A stretch of DNA of 61,953 bases, taken from contig CACIRX010000006.1 of NCBI GenBank assembly GCA_902589175.1, positions 1-61,953 of the forward strand. The letters are read 5' to 3'. The stretch comes from an uncultured Pelagibacteraceae bacterium. GTDB taxonomy: Bacteria > Pseudomonadota > Alphaproteobacteria > Pelagibacterales > AG-422-B15. Positions 16,946 through 26,530 of this stretch are shown here, piece after piece; within the stretch, counting starts at the first letter, position 1; every line of letters starts with the position of its first letter. The notes under the pieces were generated by a model, which saw only the letters and a program-made list of their open reading frames with translations, was not told where the DNA came from and ran no database searches. Both the position numbers and the translations under genes were made by a program.

Positions 16946-16968
16946 TTATCGAGAGTAATACTCGATAA
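16946..16968 (-). other. Perfect hairpin across the rpsD stop codon
   Basis: On the minus strand TTATCGAG and CTCGATAA form a perfect 8-bp stem with a 7-base loop. The stem encodes the last residues and the TAA stop of S4 and ends 7 bases before the ATG of the DUF2817 gene. No T-run follows, so it is not an ordinary terminator. It could hinder translation of the next gene or mark an RNA-processing or 3'-end site. Confidence 0.5.
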
Positions 16969-17563
16969 CTAGTTTCGGATCCATTTGAGTTGCATATGGA
17001 ACTTCAGCAAACTGAGGTGTCCTTACAAAAGTTGAAGAACATTTTTTTTCATCAACTGTGATGTATCCTGGGATGTCTCTTTCCTGGCTTTTCATTGACT
17101 CAACTACTAATGCCATCTCTTTAGATTTATCTTTTACTTCGACAACATCACCTTCTTTAAGAAGACAGCTCGCAATATTAACTCTTTTTCCATTAACTTT
17201 GACATGCCCATGATTAATAAATTGTCTAGCAGCAAATACAGTTGGTACAAACTTTGATCGATAAACAATAGTATCAAGTCTGCGTTCTAAAATAGCAATT
17301 AAGTTTTCACCTGAGTCACCTTTTTGTCTTATAGCCTCTTTATAACAATTACGGAATTGTCTTTCGTTGAGGTTTCCATAATAACCTTTTAGCTTTTGTT
17401 TAGCATTTAACTGAACACCATAATCAGACAATTTACCTGTATGCTTTTGTCCATGCTGGCCGGGTCTGTATTTTCTTAGGTTGAATGGGCTTTTTGGTCT
17501 GCCCCATAGGTTAACACTCAGACGTCTGTCTATTTTATGTTTTTGTGCAACTCTTTTTGTCAT
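16946..17563 (-). CDS. rpsD: 30S ribosomal protein S4
   Basis: Primary 16S rRNA-binding protein of the small-subunit body. The 205 residues match S4 throughout: an N-terminal [14 protein letters not shown], then [38 protein letters not shown], and the S4 RNA-binding core with [16 protein letters not shown]. The zinc-binding cysteines of C+ type S4 are absent, as in most proteobacteria. Here rpsD stands outside any ribosomal operon, next to trmJ, as in several alphaproteobacteria. A hairpin covers its stop codon and the DUF2817 gene starts 7 bases later. Confidence 0.98.
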   Translation of the reverse strand: MTKRVAQKHKIDRRLSVNLWGRPKSPFNLRKYRPGQHGQKHTGKLSDYGVQLNAKQKLKGYYGNLNERQFRNCYKEAIRQKGDSGENLIAILERRLDTIVYRSKFVPTVFAARQFINHGHVKVNGKRVNIASCLLKEGDVVEVKDKSKEMALVVESMKSQERDIPGYITVDEKKCSSTFVRTPQFAEVPYATQMDPKLVIEYYSR

Positions 17564-17616
17564 ATTTGATGATCCGTGGTTTATACTGGTTTCCTCGCCA
17601 ATGTCAAACCTGAAAG

Positions 17617-18354
17617 CTAAATTTCCTTAGTTTTTCTATATTCTGTAAGCACTGTCACAACCCCTCTAAGTGTTGCTATCTCACGTTCACTGAGATCAGC
17701 ACGATGAAAGATATTTCTTAGGTTTTGCTTCATTTTTGGCATTTTTTCTTCAGGTTGAAAAAAACCTCTAGATTCAAGCTCTTCTTCTAAATGATCAAAA
17801 AAATACATCAGATCATTCTGACTTCCATGAGGCTCAGAATTCTTATCAACTAACTGCTCCGTTTTAAATACTTTAGAAAATAATGAATAACAAAATACAT
17901 TGACTGCATGAGATAAATTAAGAGATGAAAAATTTTCATGCGTATCAATGGTCACACATTTTGTTATAAGTGACAAATGATCATTTGTAAGTCCCGAAGC
18001 TTCGCCGCCAAAAACAACACCGATACTATCATTAATTTTTTGTTCTTTTATTTCACCGATAATTTTAGAATTGTCACTAAACTGTTTACTCATATCTCTT
18101 AGACGTGCTGTGTAGCCAATTGAATAATTGGAATCACTCAACGCCTCTCGAAGAGAGCTATATATGTTGATATTTTCAACTATGCTCTTAGCATCTACAG
18201 CTACAGCAAGTGCTTTTTCTGATGGCCATTCGAGTTTAGGTGATACCAGTTTTAAATTAGTGAAACCAAAATTATACATAGAGCGAGCAACAAGACCGAC
18301 ATTTTCAGGTAATTGAGTATCAACAAGAATAATTGAAATTTTATCAAAATTCAT
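17617..18354 (-). CDS. trmJ: tRNA 2'-O-methyltransferase TrmJ (SpoU family)
   Basis: SPOUT-class methyltransferase expected to methylate the ribose of position 32 of several tRNAs using S-adenosylmethionine. The 245 residues show the family signature [21 protein letters not shown] near 11-31, the SAM-binding knot segment [14 protein letters not shown] near 92-105, and [14 protein letters not shown] in the C-terminal part of the knot. A helical extension with the [15 protein letters not shown]-type tail, seen here as [19 protein letters not shown], is characteristic of TrmJ. The cimA gene lies 6 bases upstream and rpsD 53 bases downstream. The family is sure; the exact target base is inferred from the family. 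Confidence 0.9.
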   Translation of the reverse strand: MNFDKISIILVDTQLPENVGLVARSMYNFGFTNLKLVSPKLEWPSEKALAVAVDAKSIVENINIYSSLREALSDSNYSIGYTARLRDMSKQFSDNSKIIGEIKEQKINDSIGVVFGGEASGLTNDHLSLITKCVTIDTHENFSSLNLSHAVNVFCYSLFSKVFKTEQLVDKNSEPHGSQNDLMYFFDHLEEELESRGFFQPEEKMPKMKQNLRNIFHRADLSEREIATLRGVVTVLTEYRKTKEI

Positions 18355-18360
18355 TTGAAT

Positions 18361-19953
18361 TTAAACTTTTACTTGTTCTTTCATTAATTTAAATTCAACA
18401 CTATCAATAAGCGCTCTAAAAGATGCTTCAATAATATTTTCTGAAACACCTATCGTGTACCAACTTTTCTTATTTGCATCGGAACTTTCAATTGAAACTC
18501 GAGTTATCGCATCGGTACCCGTATTGAGAATTCGAACCTTATAATCAATTAATGATAAATCGTTTATGTACTCAGCGTAACGGCTTGACTTAAAATTATT
18601 TCGAAGGGCATTATCCAATGCATTGACTGGACCAACTCCTTTACCGGTACCAATAATTTCATCATTATCAATTTTTAATTTCACAGAAGCTTCTGACATG
18701 GTCTGCCCCTCTTCACCTGAATTTTGTACATTCACATTAAAACTAATCACTTCAAAATATTCTGGCATTTTGCCAAGTACTTTATTAACAAGAATTTCAA
18801 AAGAAGCATCGGCCCCATCGTAAGAGTATCCATTAAATTCTCTTTCTTTTACTCGATCTAAAATTTTTTGGATTGTCTTATCGTCTTCATTAACTTCTAT
18901 TCCTGCTGATTTTAACTTTGATAAAATATTAGATTTTCCTGATTGTTCAGAGATGATAATTTGCCTTTGATTGCCCACAAGTTCAGGATTGATGTGTTCG
19001 TAAGTCTTTGGATCTTTATTGACCGCAGAAACATGTAATCCACCCTTATGTGCAAAAGCGGAAGAGCCAACATAAGGCGCTGTTCGATTTGGAACTCTGT
19101 TTAAGATTTCATCAAGGAGCCTTGAAAGCTCAGTTAAAATATTAAGTTGTTGTTTATTAATTGATAAGTCAAATTTGTTTTCAAATTCATTTTTAAAAGC
19201 AAATGTTGGTAATAGTGAAATTAGATTAGCATTTCCACATCTTTCACCTAAACCATTTATCGTGCCCTGAACCTGTCTTGCACCTGCTCTTACAGCTGCA
19301 AGAGTGTTGGCGACTGCATTACCTGTGTCATTATGTGCATGAATTCCAAGATGATCTCCAGAAATTTCTTTAGAAACTTTTAATACGATATCTTCAACTT
19401 CATGCGGAAGAGTTCCTCCATTCGTATCACAAAGAACAAGCCAGCGTGCACCATTTGACTTTGCAGCTTTAAGACATTCAATTGCATAATTTGGATTAGA
19501 TTTATAACCATCAAAAAAATGTTCAGCATCGAAATGTACTTCTTTTTTCGTTTTTGCTAAAAATTTTACCGACTCTCCAATATTTTCTAAATTTTCCTCA
19601 TTGGTAATTCCCAGCGCAAGATCTACATGGAAATCCCAAGATTTTCCAACAACACATGCTGAAGGCGCATTAATATTTATCATTGCAGCCAAACCAGGAT
19701 CATTTTCTGCGCTGCGACCAGATTTTTTAGTCATACCAAACGCAGTAAACATTGAGTTTTTAAATTTTAAATCTTCATTAAAAAACTTAGTATCAGTTGA
19801 GTTTGCGCCTGGCCATCCACCCTCAATATAGTCAACACCAAGCTCATCTAATTTTTTTGCGAGAAGCTTTTTTTCATCAACATTAAAATCAACACCGTAA
19901 GTTTGAGCTCCGTCTCTAAGAGTTGTATCAAATATGTATAATTTTTCTTTCAC
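18361..19953 (-). CDS. cimA: Citramalate synthase
   Basis: Condenses pyruvate and acetyl-CoA to (R)-citramalate, the threonine-independent entry to isoleucine synthesis. The 530-residue protein begins IFDTTLRDGAQT, the metal-binding motif of the isopropylmalate synthase family. YIEGGWPGANSTDT and the HAHNDTGNAVANTLAAV segment fit the CimA/GSU1798 type better than LeuA. A C-terminal regulatory domain (about 400-525) ends in IDYKVRIL and a repeat of the LeuA dimer type. The start codon is GTG at 19953, placed directly after the in-frame TAA of cysS, so no earlier start is possible. It closes the zero-gap run nadE-gltX-cysS-cimA. Confidence 0.92.
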   Translation of the reverse strand: MKEKLYIFDTTLRDGAQTYGVDFNVDEKKLLAKKLDELGVDYIEGGWPGANSTDTKFFNEDLKFKNSMFTAFGMTKKSGRSAENDPGLAAMININAPSACVVGKSWDFHVDLALGITNEENLENIGESVKFLAKTKKEVHFDAEHFFDGYKSNPNYAIECLKAAKSNGARWLVLCDTNGGTLPHEVEDIVLKVSKEISGDHLGIHAHNDTGNAVANTLAAVRAGARQVQGTINGLGERCGNANLISLLPTFAFKNEFENKFDLSINKQQLNILTELSRLLDEILNRVPNRTAPYVGSSAFAHKGGLHVSAVNKDPKTYEHINPELVGNQRQIIISEQSGKSNILSKLKSAGIEVNEDDKTIQKILDRVKEREFNGYSYDGADASFEILVNKVLGKMPEYFEVISFNVNVQNSGEEGQTMSEASVKLKIDNDEIIGTGKGVGPVNALDNALRNNFKSSRYAEYINDLSLIDYKVRILNTGTDAITRVSIESSDANKKSWYTIGVSENIIEASFRALIDSVEFKLMKEQVKV

Positions 19954-21318
19954 TTACTTAACTTTCCAAGTTGTTTCACCACCTTGATCTTCAAGAATAA
20001 CTCCCATTTTTTCTAACTCATCTCGGATCCTATCAGCATCATCAAAGTTCTTGTTCGATCTTGCCTCATTTCTTTGAGCAATAAGCAACTCAACTTGAGC
20101 GGTATTAATTTTTAAATTTTCCTTTTTCCAAGAAAGCCATTCAGACGGTTTTTCATTTAAAAGTCCAAGCATATTTGCTGAATATAAAAAATTGCTCACT
20201 AAGACTTTATCTCCTGATTGGCAGTCTCTAAATTTTTGATGAAGCACACTAATAGCTTTAGGTGTATTCATATCATCCAAAAGTGTTTCCATAATTTCAT
20301 TATCATTACTTGCATCTTTTAATTCATCGTCATTAAAATTGCTCAAAAATGTGTACCATTTATCTAATGTTTTTTTACTTTCATTGAGGTTATCCTTGGT
20401 CCAATTCAGAGGTTGTCTGTAGTGAGTTGATATCATGGTTAGCCTAATAACTTCCCCTTGGAAACTGTCTTTTAACTCATTTACAGTTACAAAATTACCA
20501 TCAGACTTTGACATTTTATTACCTTCAACAGTGACAAAGCCATTGTGAACCCAATAATTTGCAAATTTGTTATTATTTGCACACTCACTTTGAGCAATTT
20601 CATTCTCATGATGTGGAAATATTAAATCTTGGCCTCCTCCATGAATGTCAAAATTTGCCCCTAAAAGTTTTTCACTCATTGCAGAGCACTCAATGTGCCA
20701 GCCAGGTCTCCCATCTCCCCATGGACTTTTCCAACTGGGCTCATCTTCTTTAGAGGGTTTCCATAATACAAAGTCAGATTCTTCTTTTTTATAACTTTCT
20801 ACACCTACACGCGAACCAGCAATCATTTCATCTAAATTCTTGCCAGAGAGTTTTCCATATTCTTTAAATTTATTTGAAGAAAAAAGAACATTACCATCCG
20901 CTACATATGCAAACTCTTTTGATATGAGTTTTTCAATCAACTCGATCATCTCAGGTATATGTTCAGTTGCTCTTGGCTCAAATGTAGGTTTTAAAGCACC
21001 AATATATTTCGCATCGTCATGAAAATAATTTATTGTCTTTTCTGTAAGTATTCCAATTTCTTCATTTTGATCATTTGCTGCGTGTATAATTTTATCATCA
21101 ACGTCAGTGATATTTCTTACATAAGTTACATTTTCACTGCCATAAATTTTTTGGAGTAATCGAAATAAAATATCAAACACTATAACTGGTCGAGCATTGC
21201 CGACATGCGCATAATCGTAAACAGTTGGCCCACAAACGTACATTCGCACATTATTTGGATCAATTGGTTCAAACTTCTTTTTTAAATTGGTAAATGTATC
21301 GTAAAGCATCAAGTCCAT
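19954..21318 (-). CDS. cysS: Cysteinyl-tRNA synthetase
   Basis: Class I synthetase that charges tRNA-Cys. The 454 residues show C29 of the zinc site in VCGPTVYDYAHVGNARP, with the HIGH-type motif HVGN at 38-41. IECSAMSEKLLGANFDIHGGG carries the other zinc ligands, and NKMSKSDGN is the KMSKS loop. The anticodon-binding C-terminal domain carries the NKNFDDADRIRDELEKMGVILED ending. Its ATG follows the TAA of gltX with no base between and in the same reading frame, and its own TAA is followed at once by the GTG of cimA. It is part of a tight four-gene array. Confidence 0.97.
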   Translation of the reverse strand: MDLMLYDTFTNLKKKFEPIDPNNVRMYVCGPTVYDYAHVGNARPVIVFDILFRLLQKIYGSENVTYVRNITDVDDKIIHAANDQNEEIGILTEKTINYFHDDAKYIGALKPTFEPRATEHIPEMIELIEKLISKEFAYVADGNVLFSSNKFKEYGKLSGKNLDEMIAGSRVGVESYKKEESDFVLWKPSKEDEPSWKSPWGDGRPGWHIECSAMSEKLLGANFDIHGGGQDLIFPHHENEIAQSECANNNKFANYWVHNGFVTVEGNKMSKSDGNFVTVNELKDSFQGEVIRLTMISTHYRQPLNWTKDNLNESKKTLDKWYTFLSNFNDDELKDASNDNEIMETLLDDMNTPKAISVLHQKFRDCQSGDKVLVSNFLYSANMLGLLNEKPSEWLSWKKENLKINTAQVELLIAQRNEARSNKNFDDADRIRDELEKMGVILEDQGGETTWKVK

Positions 21319-22647
21319 TTAAGTCTGTATCCTCTCAACAATTTTGTCTCTACCAATTAGTTGTATGAGAAGCTTCATTTCTGGACCATGTGTCAGTCCT
21401 GTGAATGCTACTCGCAATGGAAGAAACAGTTCTTTGCCCTTACGTCCTGTTTTTTCTTTTATGGCATTCGTCCAAGTGGTCCAAGTATCATCATCCCACG
21501 GTTCCTCTGGCATTAACTCTAATGCTAATTTTATATAATCTTTATCATCAGACTCAGCAGGCTTGCTGTTAAATACAATGTCAGTCCAAGAAGATATTTC
21601 TTCAACAGTTTCCAGATTCCCTTTTATGGTGTCCCAAAACTTTTTATCAACATTTTCATCAATCTCAGTAAGTCTTGATTGAATTTCCTCATAATCAAAT
21701 TTTTGAACTTGTTTTTTGTTAAGCGCCTTTAGGACATCAATTTCGATACGTCCTGGTGATGTTGAAATTGTCTCAAGTTTAAATTCTTCGATGATTTGTT
21801 TTATCCCACTCTTTAATTCAATTGAATTTGAAGTTCCAATCGTTGCTAGTAAGCTTAGAATTGAGATGGGCTCAATATTATCTTTTCTGAAACTATCGAT
21901 TGATATTACATTGTCTCTTTTTGATAGTTTGTCTCCTGTTGATGCCTTTAAAAGGGCATGATGTGCAAATGAAATTTTATTTTCATCCAATGCATTTATG
22001 ATTTCAATTTGTACAGCAGTATTGCTAGTGTGATCATCCCCTCTAATTACATTAGTAATATTGTAATCAACATCATCTACAGCAGAACTAAATGTATAAA
22101 GTGGAACACCATCTTCTCGAAATAAAACTGGATCTGATAAGCTTGTCAAATCAATATCAATTTCACCCTTTAATAAATCATTCCATTTCATGCGTTCTGT
22201 TTGAAGAAGAAATCGCCAATGAGGCTTTCTTCCATCATTCTCATAATCTTTTATTTGTTGCTCCGTTAATTTTAATGCAGAACGGTCATACACTTGCTTT
22301 CCACCGGCAGCCATCTGAAGCTTTCTTTTTCTCTCAAGTTCTTCAGGAGTTTCATAGCAGGCATATATCCTGCCATCAGATTTTAATTTTTCGAATTGTT
22401 CTTTATATCTTTCAAATCTAGAAGATTGATTAAAAGTCTCGTCATAGTCTATTCCCAGCCACTCCAAATCATATTTTATTTGAGAAATGTATTCATCTTT
22501 TGACCTCTCTTGATCGGTATCATCAATTCGAAGAATAAATTTTCCACCATTATTTTTTGCATACAACCAATTTATTAGGGCTGTTCTGATATTACCCAAG
22601 TGCAATAATCCCGTTGGACTAGGCGCAAATCTTGTTGTCGTTGTCAT
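21319..22647 (-). CDS. gltX: Glutamyl-tRNA synthetase
   Basis: Class Ib synthetase for tRNA-Glu and, in organisms that use the GatCAB amidotransferase, possibly also tRNA-Gln. The 442 residues show RFAPSPTGLLHLGN with the HIGH-type HLGN at 16-19, the KLSKR loop at 240-244, and DDVDYNITNVIRGDDH between them. The length is that of the shorter GltX2-like form found beside a second gltX in many alphaproteobacteria; whether a second copy exists lies outside this window. The ATG comes directly after the nadE TAG, with AAGGA about 8 bases upstream inside nadE. Confidence 0.95.
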   Translation of the reverse strand: MTTTTRFAPSPTGLLHLGNIRTALINWLYAKNNGGKFILRIDDTDQERSKDEYISQIKYDLEWLGIDYDETFNQSSRFERYKEQFEKLKSDGRIYACYETPEELERKRKLQMAAGGKQVYDRSALKLTEQQIKDYENDGRKPHWRFLLQTERMKWNDLLKGEIDIDLTSLSDPVLFREDGVPLYTFSSAVDDVDYNITNVIRGDDHTSNTAVQIEIINALDENKISFAHHALLKASTGDKLSKRDNVISIDSFRKDNIEPISILSLLATIGTSNSIELKSGIKQIIEEFKLETISTSPGRIEIDVLKALNKKQVQKFDYEEIQSRLTEIDENVDKKFWDTIKGNLETVEEISSWTDIVFNSKPAESDDKDYIKLALELMPEEPWDDDTWTTWTNAIKEKTGRKGKELFLPLRVAFTGLTHGPEMKLLIQLIGRDKIVERIQT

Positions 22648-24297
22648 CTATTTTTCCTTATCTCTAAATGCATTTGTAATTGGGTATCGTCTGTCATACC
22701 CAAAATTTCTCTCTGAAATTTTTACACCCGGAGCAGCTTGTCGTCTTTTATATTCAGAATTATAAAGCAAATTCTGAACTTTTGTAACCAAGCTTGGCTC
22801 ATAACCTTTCGAAATAATCTCGTTAATTGAACTTTCTTTCTCAACAAGTAAGTACAAAATTTTATCCAAGACATCATAAGGCGGAAGGGAGTCGCTATCT
22901 TTCTGATCCTCTTTAAGTTCAGCAGTGGGCTCTTTTGTTATAATATTTTTAGGAATAACTTCCTTTGCTTTAATTGCTGAAAAAGATGGAAGATTTTCGT
23001 TTCTCCATTCGGAAAGTTTATATAAATCAGATTTATAAATATCCTTAACTACTGAAAACCCCCCACACATATCTCCGTATAAAGTTGAATACCCAACTGA
23101 GACTTCTGATTTATTACCATTAGTAACTACCATATGGCCAAACTTGTTTGAATAGGCCATCAATATTGCGCCTCTGGTTCTTGATTGAATATTTTCTTCA
23201 GTAATATCTTTTTCTTTGCCCGCGAATAAATTTGAGAGAGTGCTATCGTATGAATTCACGATATCTTTTATAGAAACACTTATTAACTCGATACCTAATT
23301 TTTTGCCTAGCTGATTTGCATCCTCATTACTTTCCTCGCTTGTAAACTGAGATGGCATTAAAATACCTTTTACTCTATCAGGTCCTAGTGCATCGGTTGC
23401 GACAACCGCGCTAAATGCACTATCTATGCCTCCTGAAATGCCAATAACAACTCCTGGAAATTTATTTTTTTCAACATAGTCTCTTAGCCCAAGCATAAGA
23501 TTGGAATAGACAATATCGTGCTTGTCACTACTGAGAGGTGCCTCTTCTTCAATATCAAAAGTCTTAGTATTGAGGTTGAATGTATATTCCCTGCTTTCTT
23601 CAACGCAGTACTTAAATTTAGAAATTACCTTTTTTTGATCACATAAGAAGGAAGATCCGTCAAAAACGATCTCATCTTGACCTCCAACTTGATTTACATA
23701 AATCAAAGGAGCATCAATAGAATTTGCAAAACCAAGTGCTTTTTTTTCTCTTTCCTCAATTTTATTTATATCAAATGGGGATGCATTTAATGATACCGCC
23801 AAATCAATTTCATTTTTATCAATCTCAACAATTGTATCGTTCACCCATATGTCCTCACAAATAAATAGACCCAATTTAATTCCATTGAATTCGATTATGC
23901 TGATTTGCTCTCCATTTGAGAAAATTCTTTTTTCATCAAATACTCCATAGTTTGGCAAAGCCATTTTATGATGTTTATGTAAGATCTTACCCTTTTTAAT
24001 TACTAGAGCTGTATTGAACAGTTTGTTCTCTTCCAAAAAAGGAGTGCCTATGATTATTGTTGAATTACTATTTTTAGAACAATTCAAAATATCTGAAATT
24101 GCATTATTAACTTTTTCCATAAAAGCTGGTTTTAAAACCAAATCTTCTGGTGGGTAACCTGTGAGCATCAATTCAGAGAAAATTATGAGATCAGATTTAT
24201 TGCTTTCAATATGATCAATCACAATTTGCTTATTCTTATCAATGTTTCCCACTTGTGGGTTGGACTGAACAATTAATATGGAGGTTTTTTTTGTCAT
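22648..24297 (-). CDS. nadE: Glutamine-dependent NAD+ synthetase
   Basis: Final step of NAD synthesis, amidating nicotinic acid adenine dinucleotide with ammonia from glutamine. The 549-residue protein has two domains. An N-terminal nitrilase-type glutaminase (about 1-265) carries the triad Glu in FSELMLTGYPPEDL, Lys in HHKMALPNYG and Cys in LFICEDIW. The C-terminal synthetase has the PP-loop VIGISGGIDSAFSA near 285-298 and VGYSTLYGDMCGGFSVVKD. It is first in the zero-gap array with gltX, cysS and cimA, 35 bases downstream of the class II DAHP synthase. A C6 run at 23059-23064 encodes its glycine pair. Confidence 0.96.
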   Translation of the reverse strand: MTKKTSILIVQSNPQVGNIDKNKQIVIDHIESNKSDLIIFSELMLTGYPPEDLVLKPAFMEKVNNAISDILNCSKNSNSTIIIGTPFLEENKLFNTALVIKKGKILHKHHKMALPNYGVFDEKRIFSNGEQISIIEFNGIKLGLFICEDIWVNDTIVEIDKNEIDLAVSLNASPFDINKIEEREKKALGFANSIDAPLIYVNQVGGQDEIVFDGSSFLCDQKKVISKFKYCVEESREYTFNLNTKTFDIEEEAPLSSDKHDIVYSNLMLGLRDYVEKNKFPGVVIGISGGIDSAFSAVVATDALGPDRVKGILMPSQFTSEESNEDANQLGKKLGIELISVSIKDIVNSYDSTLSNLFAGKEKDITEENIQSRTRGAILMAYSNKFGHMVVTNGNKSEVSVGYSTLYGDMCGGFSVVKDIYKSDLYKLSEWRNENLPSFSAIKAKEVIPKNIITKEPTAELKEDQKDSDSLPPYDVLDKILYLLVEKESSINEIISKGYEPSLVTKVQNLLYNSEYKRRQAAPGVKISERNFGYDRRYPITNAFRDKEK

Positions 24298-24332
24298 TTG
24301 ACTGATCTTACAACTAAATAATTTAGTCGCAA

Positions 24333-25712
24333 TTACTTAGCAATCGTAATCTTTGAATTATTTGACTCTTGAGACTCTCTGAGCTTGTCAGATATTAAAA
24401 ATGCAAGTTCAAGTGCTTGATTTGCATTCAGCCTTGGGTCGCAGTGGGTATGATATCTAGCTGAAAGATCTTCATCCTTAATGGCTTGAGCGCCACCAAT
24501 ACATTCAGTTACATTTTGACCTGTCATTTCCAAATGAACTCCACCTGGGTATGTTCCCATTTGATGATGAATATCAAAAAATGTCTCAACTTCTTTAAGA
24601 ACACTTTCAAATGGCCTTGTTTTAAAGCCTGAATTAGCTTTCATAGTGTTACCGTGCATTGGATCACAAGACCAAACTAAATTGTGATCTGAATTTAAAA
24701 AAGGTTGTATAAGCTTTGGTAACTTTTCATTTATAGTCTCAGAACCAAATCGACAAATTAATGTTATTTTTCCAGCCTCATTCTCGGGGTTCAGAATATC
24801 AAGAAGCCTTTTCAATTCCTCAGGATCTAAAGATGGTCCACATTTTATTCCAATTGGATTTTTAATCCCTCTGCAAAATTCTACATGTGCTCCGTCAGGC
24901 TGTCTGGTGCGATCACCGATCCAAACCATATGAGCTGATGTGTCGTAAACTTCACCTGATGTACTATCAAGTCGCGTCAGACATTCTTCATAAGGAAGCA
25001 ATAGAGCTTCGTGACTTGTAAAGAAGTCAACGCTTCTTAAACGTTTTGTGTTTCTTGATGAAATTCCAATAGCTTCCATAAAAGAAAGTGTGTCCGAGAT
25101 TTTATTCGCTAGTTCTCTAAATTTCTTTCCTTGAGAACTTTCATCTACAAATCCCATATTCCATTGATGAACTTTATTCAAATCTGAAAATCCACCTTTA
25201 GCAAAAGCTCTTAATAAATTAAGTGTTGCAGCTGATTGTGTGTATGCTCTGATCATTCGATCAGGATCAGGAACTCTCGCATCTTCAGTAAAGTCCATAT
25301 CATTTATAATGTCACCCTTATAGCTATCTAACTCAACACCATCTATTTCTTCTTTAGGTGCACTTCGTGGTTTTGCAAATTGGCCTGCCATTCTTCCAAC
25401 TTTTACGACAGGGCAATTACCTGCAGCAGTTAATGTAACTGACATTTGCAATAATACTTTAAATGTATCTCTTATATAATCTGCATTGAAATCATCAAAA
25501 CTTTCTGCACAATCACCACCTTGCAGCAAAAATGCTTTACCTACTGAAACTTTGGCAAGATTCCTTTTTAAATCCCTTGCTTCACCTGCAAAAACAAGTG
25601 GTGGATAAGATCTTAACTGATCCTCAGTTTTTTCTAATTTCTTTTCATCTGGATACTCCGGCAAATGCTTAGCCTCGTAATTTCTCCAACTGTTAACAGA
25701 CCATTTCTTCAT
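24333..25712 (-). CDS. aroG: 3-deoxy-7-phosphoheptulonate synthase, class II
   Basis: First enzyme of the shikimate pathway, joining phosphoenolpyruvate and erythrose 4-phosphate. The 459 residues are the plant/Mycobacterium-type class II enzyme: an N-terminal [14 protein letters not shown], then [15 protein letters not shown] with the metal cysteine, [33 protein letters not shown], and the metal site [15 protein letters not shown] near the end. In this class feedback inhibition by aromatic amino acids acts through extra N-terminal and helical elements. An 83-base upstream region carries repeated AGTAAAATAC motifs that could be operator sites. Confidence 0.96.
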   Translation of the reverse strand: MKKWSVNSWRNYEAKHLPEYPDEKKLEKTEDQLRSYPPLVFAGEARDLKRNLAKVSVGKAFLLQGGDCAESFDDFNADYIRDTFKVLLQMSVTLTAAGNCPVVKVGRMAGQFAKPRSAPKEEIDGVELDSYKGDIINDMDFTEDARVPDPDRMIRAYTQSAATLNLLRAFAKGGFSDLNKVHQWNMGFVDESSQGKKFRELANKISDTLSFMEAIGISSRNTKRLRSVDFFTSHEALLLPYEECLTRLDSTSGEVYDTSAHMVWIGDRTRQPDGAHVEFCRGIKNPIGIKCGPSLDPEELKRLLDILNPENEAGKITLICRFGSETINEKLPKLIQPFLNSDHNLVWSCDPMHGNTMKANSGFKTRPFESVLKEVETFFDIHHQMGTYPGGVHLEMTGQNVTECIGGAQAIKDEDLSARYHTHCDPRLNANQALELAFLISDKLRESQESNNSKITIAK

Positions 25713-25755
25713 ATTTTTTAAATATTCGTTTTGCGGGCTTTATAGTACTAAATAA

Positions 25756-25796
25756 AGTAAAATACTAGAGTTTCAGTAAAATACATTGATTTTACT
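25756..25796. promoter_or_regulatory. Repeated AGTAAAATAC motifs upstream of the DAHP synthase gene
   Basis: AGTAAAATAC occurs at 25756-25765 and again at 25775-25784, with a 19-base period (about two helical turns), and an inverted eight-base copy ATTTTACT lies at 25789-25796. The array fills the gap ahead of the DAHP synthase start at 25712 and resembles a multi-site operator. A TATAAA on the minus strand nearby could be the -10. The regulator is unknown. Confidence 0.35.
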
Positions 25797-26476
25797 TAGT
25801 TTATTGCTCCTAAGGTATCTATCCCAGCACTTATTTTTGCTGCTACATCTTCCTGGTCGAGTTTTTTGGTTTGCTGATATTGTGGATGAGCGAGTGTTGC
25901 CAAATCTTTTGCTTTAGCCAATGCAAGGTCCATTAACTTTTCATGTTCAGTCACTTCATCTAAATAACCTGGAGCAATAGCATCTTCTATTGAATACATT
26001 TCTGCATTTAAGAGCGCTCTCTGCTTGTGCGGTTTTGTCAATTTAAATTTTGCAAGTTCAAGTATTGGTGTTGGAATAATCATATTATTTCGTAATTCGT
26101 TAGCTCCAATTTTAAAGTCACCTTTAATTCCTATACGGTGATCACAGCTACAAAGTAAAAAAGCACCAAGTGCGATTGCGTGTCCGCTGCAAGCCGCAAC
26201 AATCGGTCTTGGAAAAGTAAAAATTTTTAATAATAAATTAAAACCACTTTTAACCATATCAGCTGCATTTTCTGGACTAGACATCATAACTTTTAAATCA
26301 AACCCAGCAGAAAACATTCCTTCTCGACCTGCTATTAAAATAGACCCTTTGTCAGAGGGGACTTGATCTAATATTTCACTAAAATTTTTTATCATATCAG
26401 GAGAGAATACGTTAACTTTTCCATCATCCATTTGAATGATCGAAACATCTCCATCTGATCTTAAAGTTACTGTCAT
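25796..26476 (-). CDS. Enoyl-CoA hydratase/isomerase family protein (crotonase)
   Basis: The 226-residue protein has the crotonase fold. The first oxyanion-hole region is MFSAGFDLKVM near 54-64 and the second CSGHAIALGAFLL near 95-107, followed by CDHRIG. The segment GANELRNNMIIPTP holds a glutamate at the position of the first catalytic residue. The C-terminal trimerisation part is shorter than in typical 255-265 residue enzymes. The exact reaction (hydration, isomerisation or hydrolysis of an acyl-CoA) cannot be read. It stands between the DAHP synthase and the secreted hydrolase gene, with 54 bases upstream for its own promoter, and may serve the acyl-CoA dehydrogenases encoded further right. 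Confidence 0.85.
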   Translation of the reverse strand: MTVTLRSDGDVSIIQMDDGKVNVFSPDMIKNFSEILDQVPSDKGSILIAGREGMFSAGFDLKVMMSSPENAADMVKSGFNLLLKIFTFPRPIVAACSGHAIALGAFLLCSCDHRIGIKGDFKIGANELRNNMIIPTPILELAKFKLTKPHKQRALLNAEMYSIEDAIAPGYLDEVTEHEKLMDLALAKAKDLATLAHPQYQQTKKLDQEDVAAKISAGIDTLGAIN

Positions 26477-26530
26477 ATATTTAATTTTAAATAAAAGTTT
26501 AATTTATAATAGGTATAAATTTTATATTTT

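Noticed and set aside
22092-22421. 109-residue antisense open frame within gltX
   Set aside because: It lies opposite conserved GltX sequence and shows no family features.
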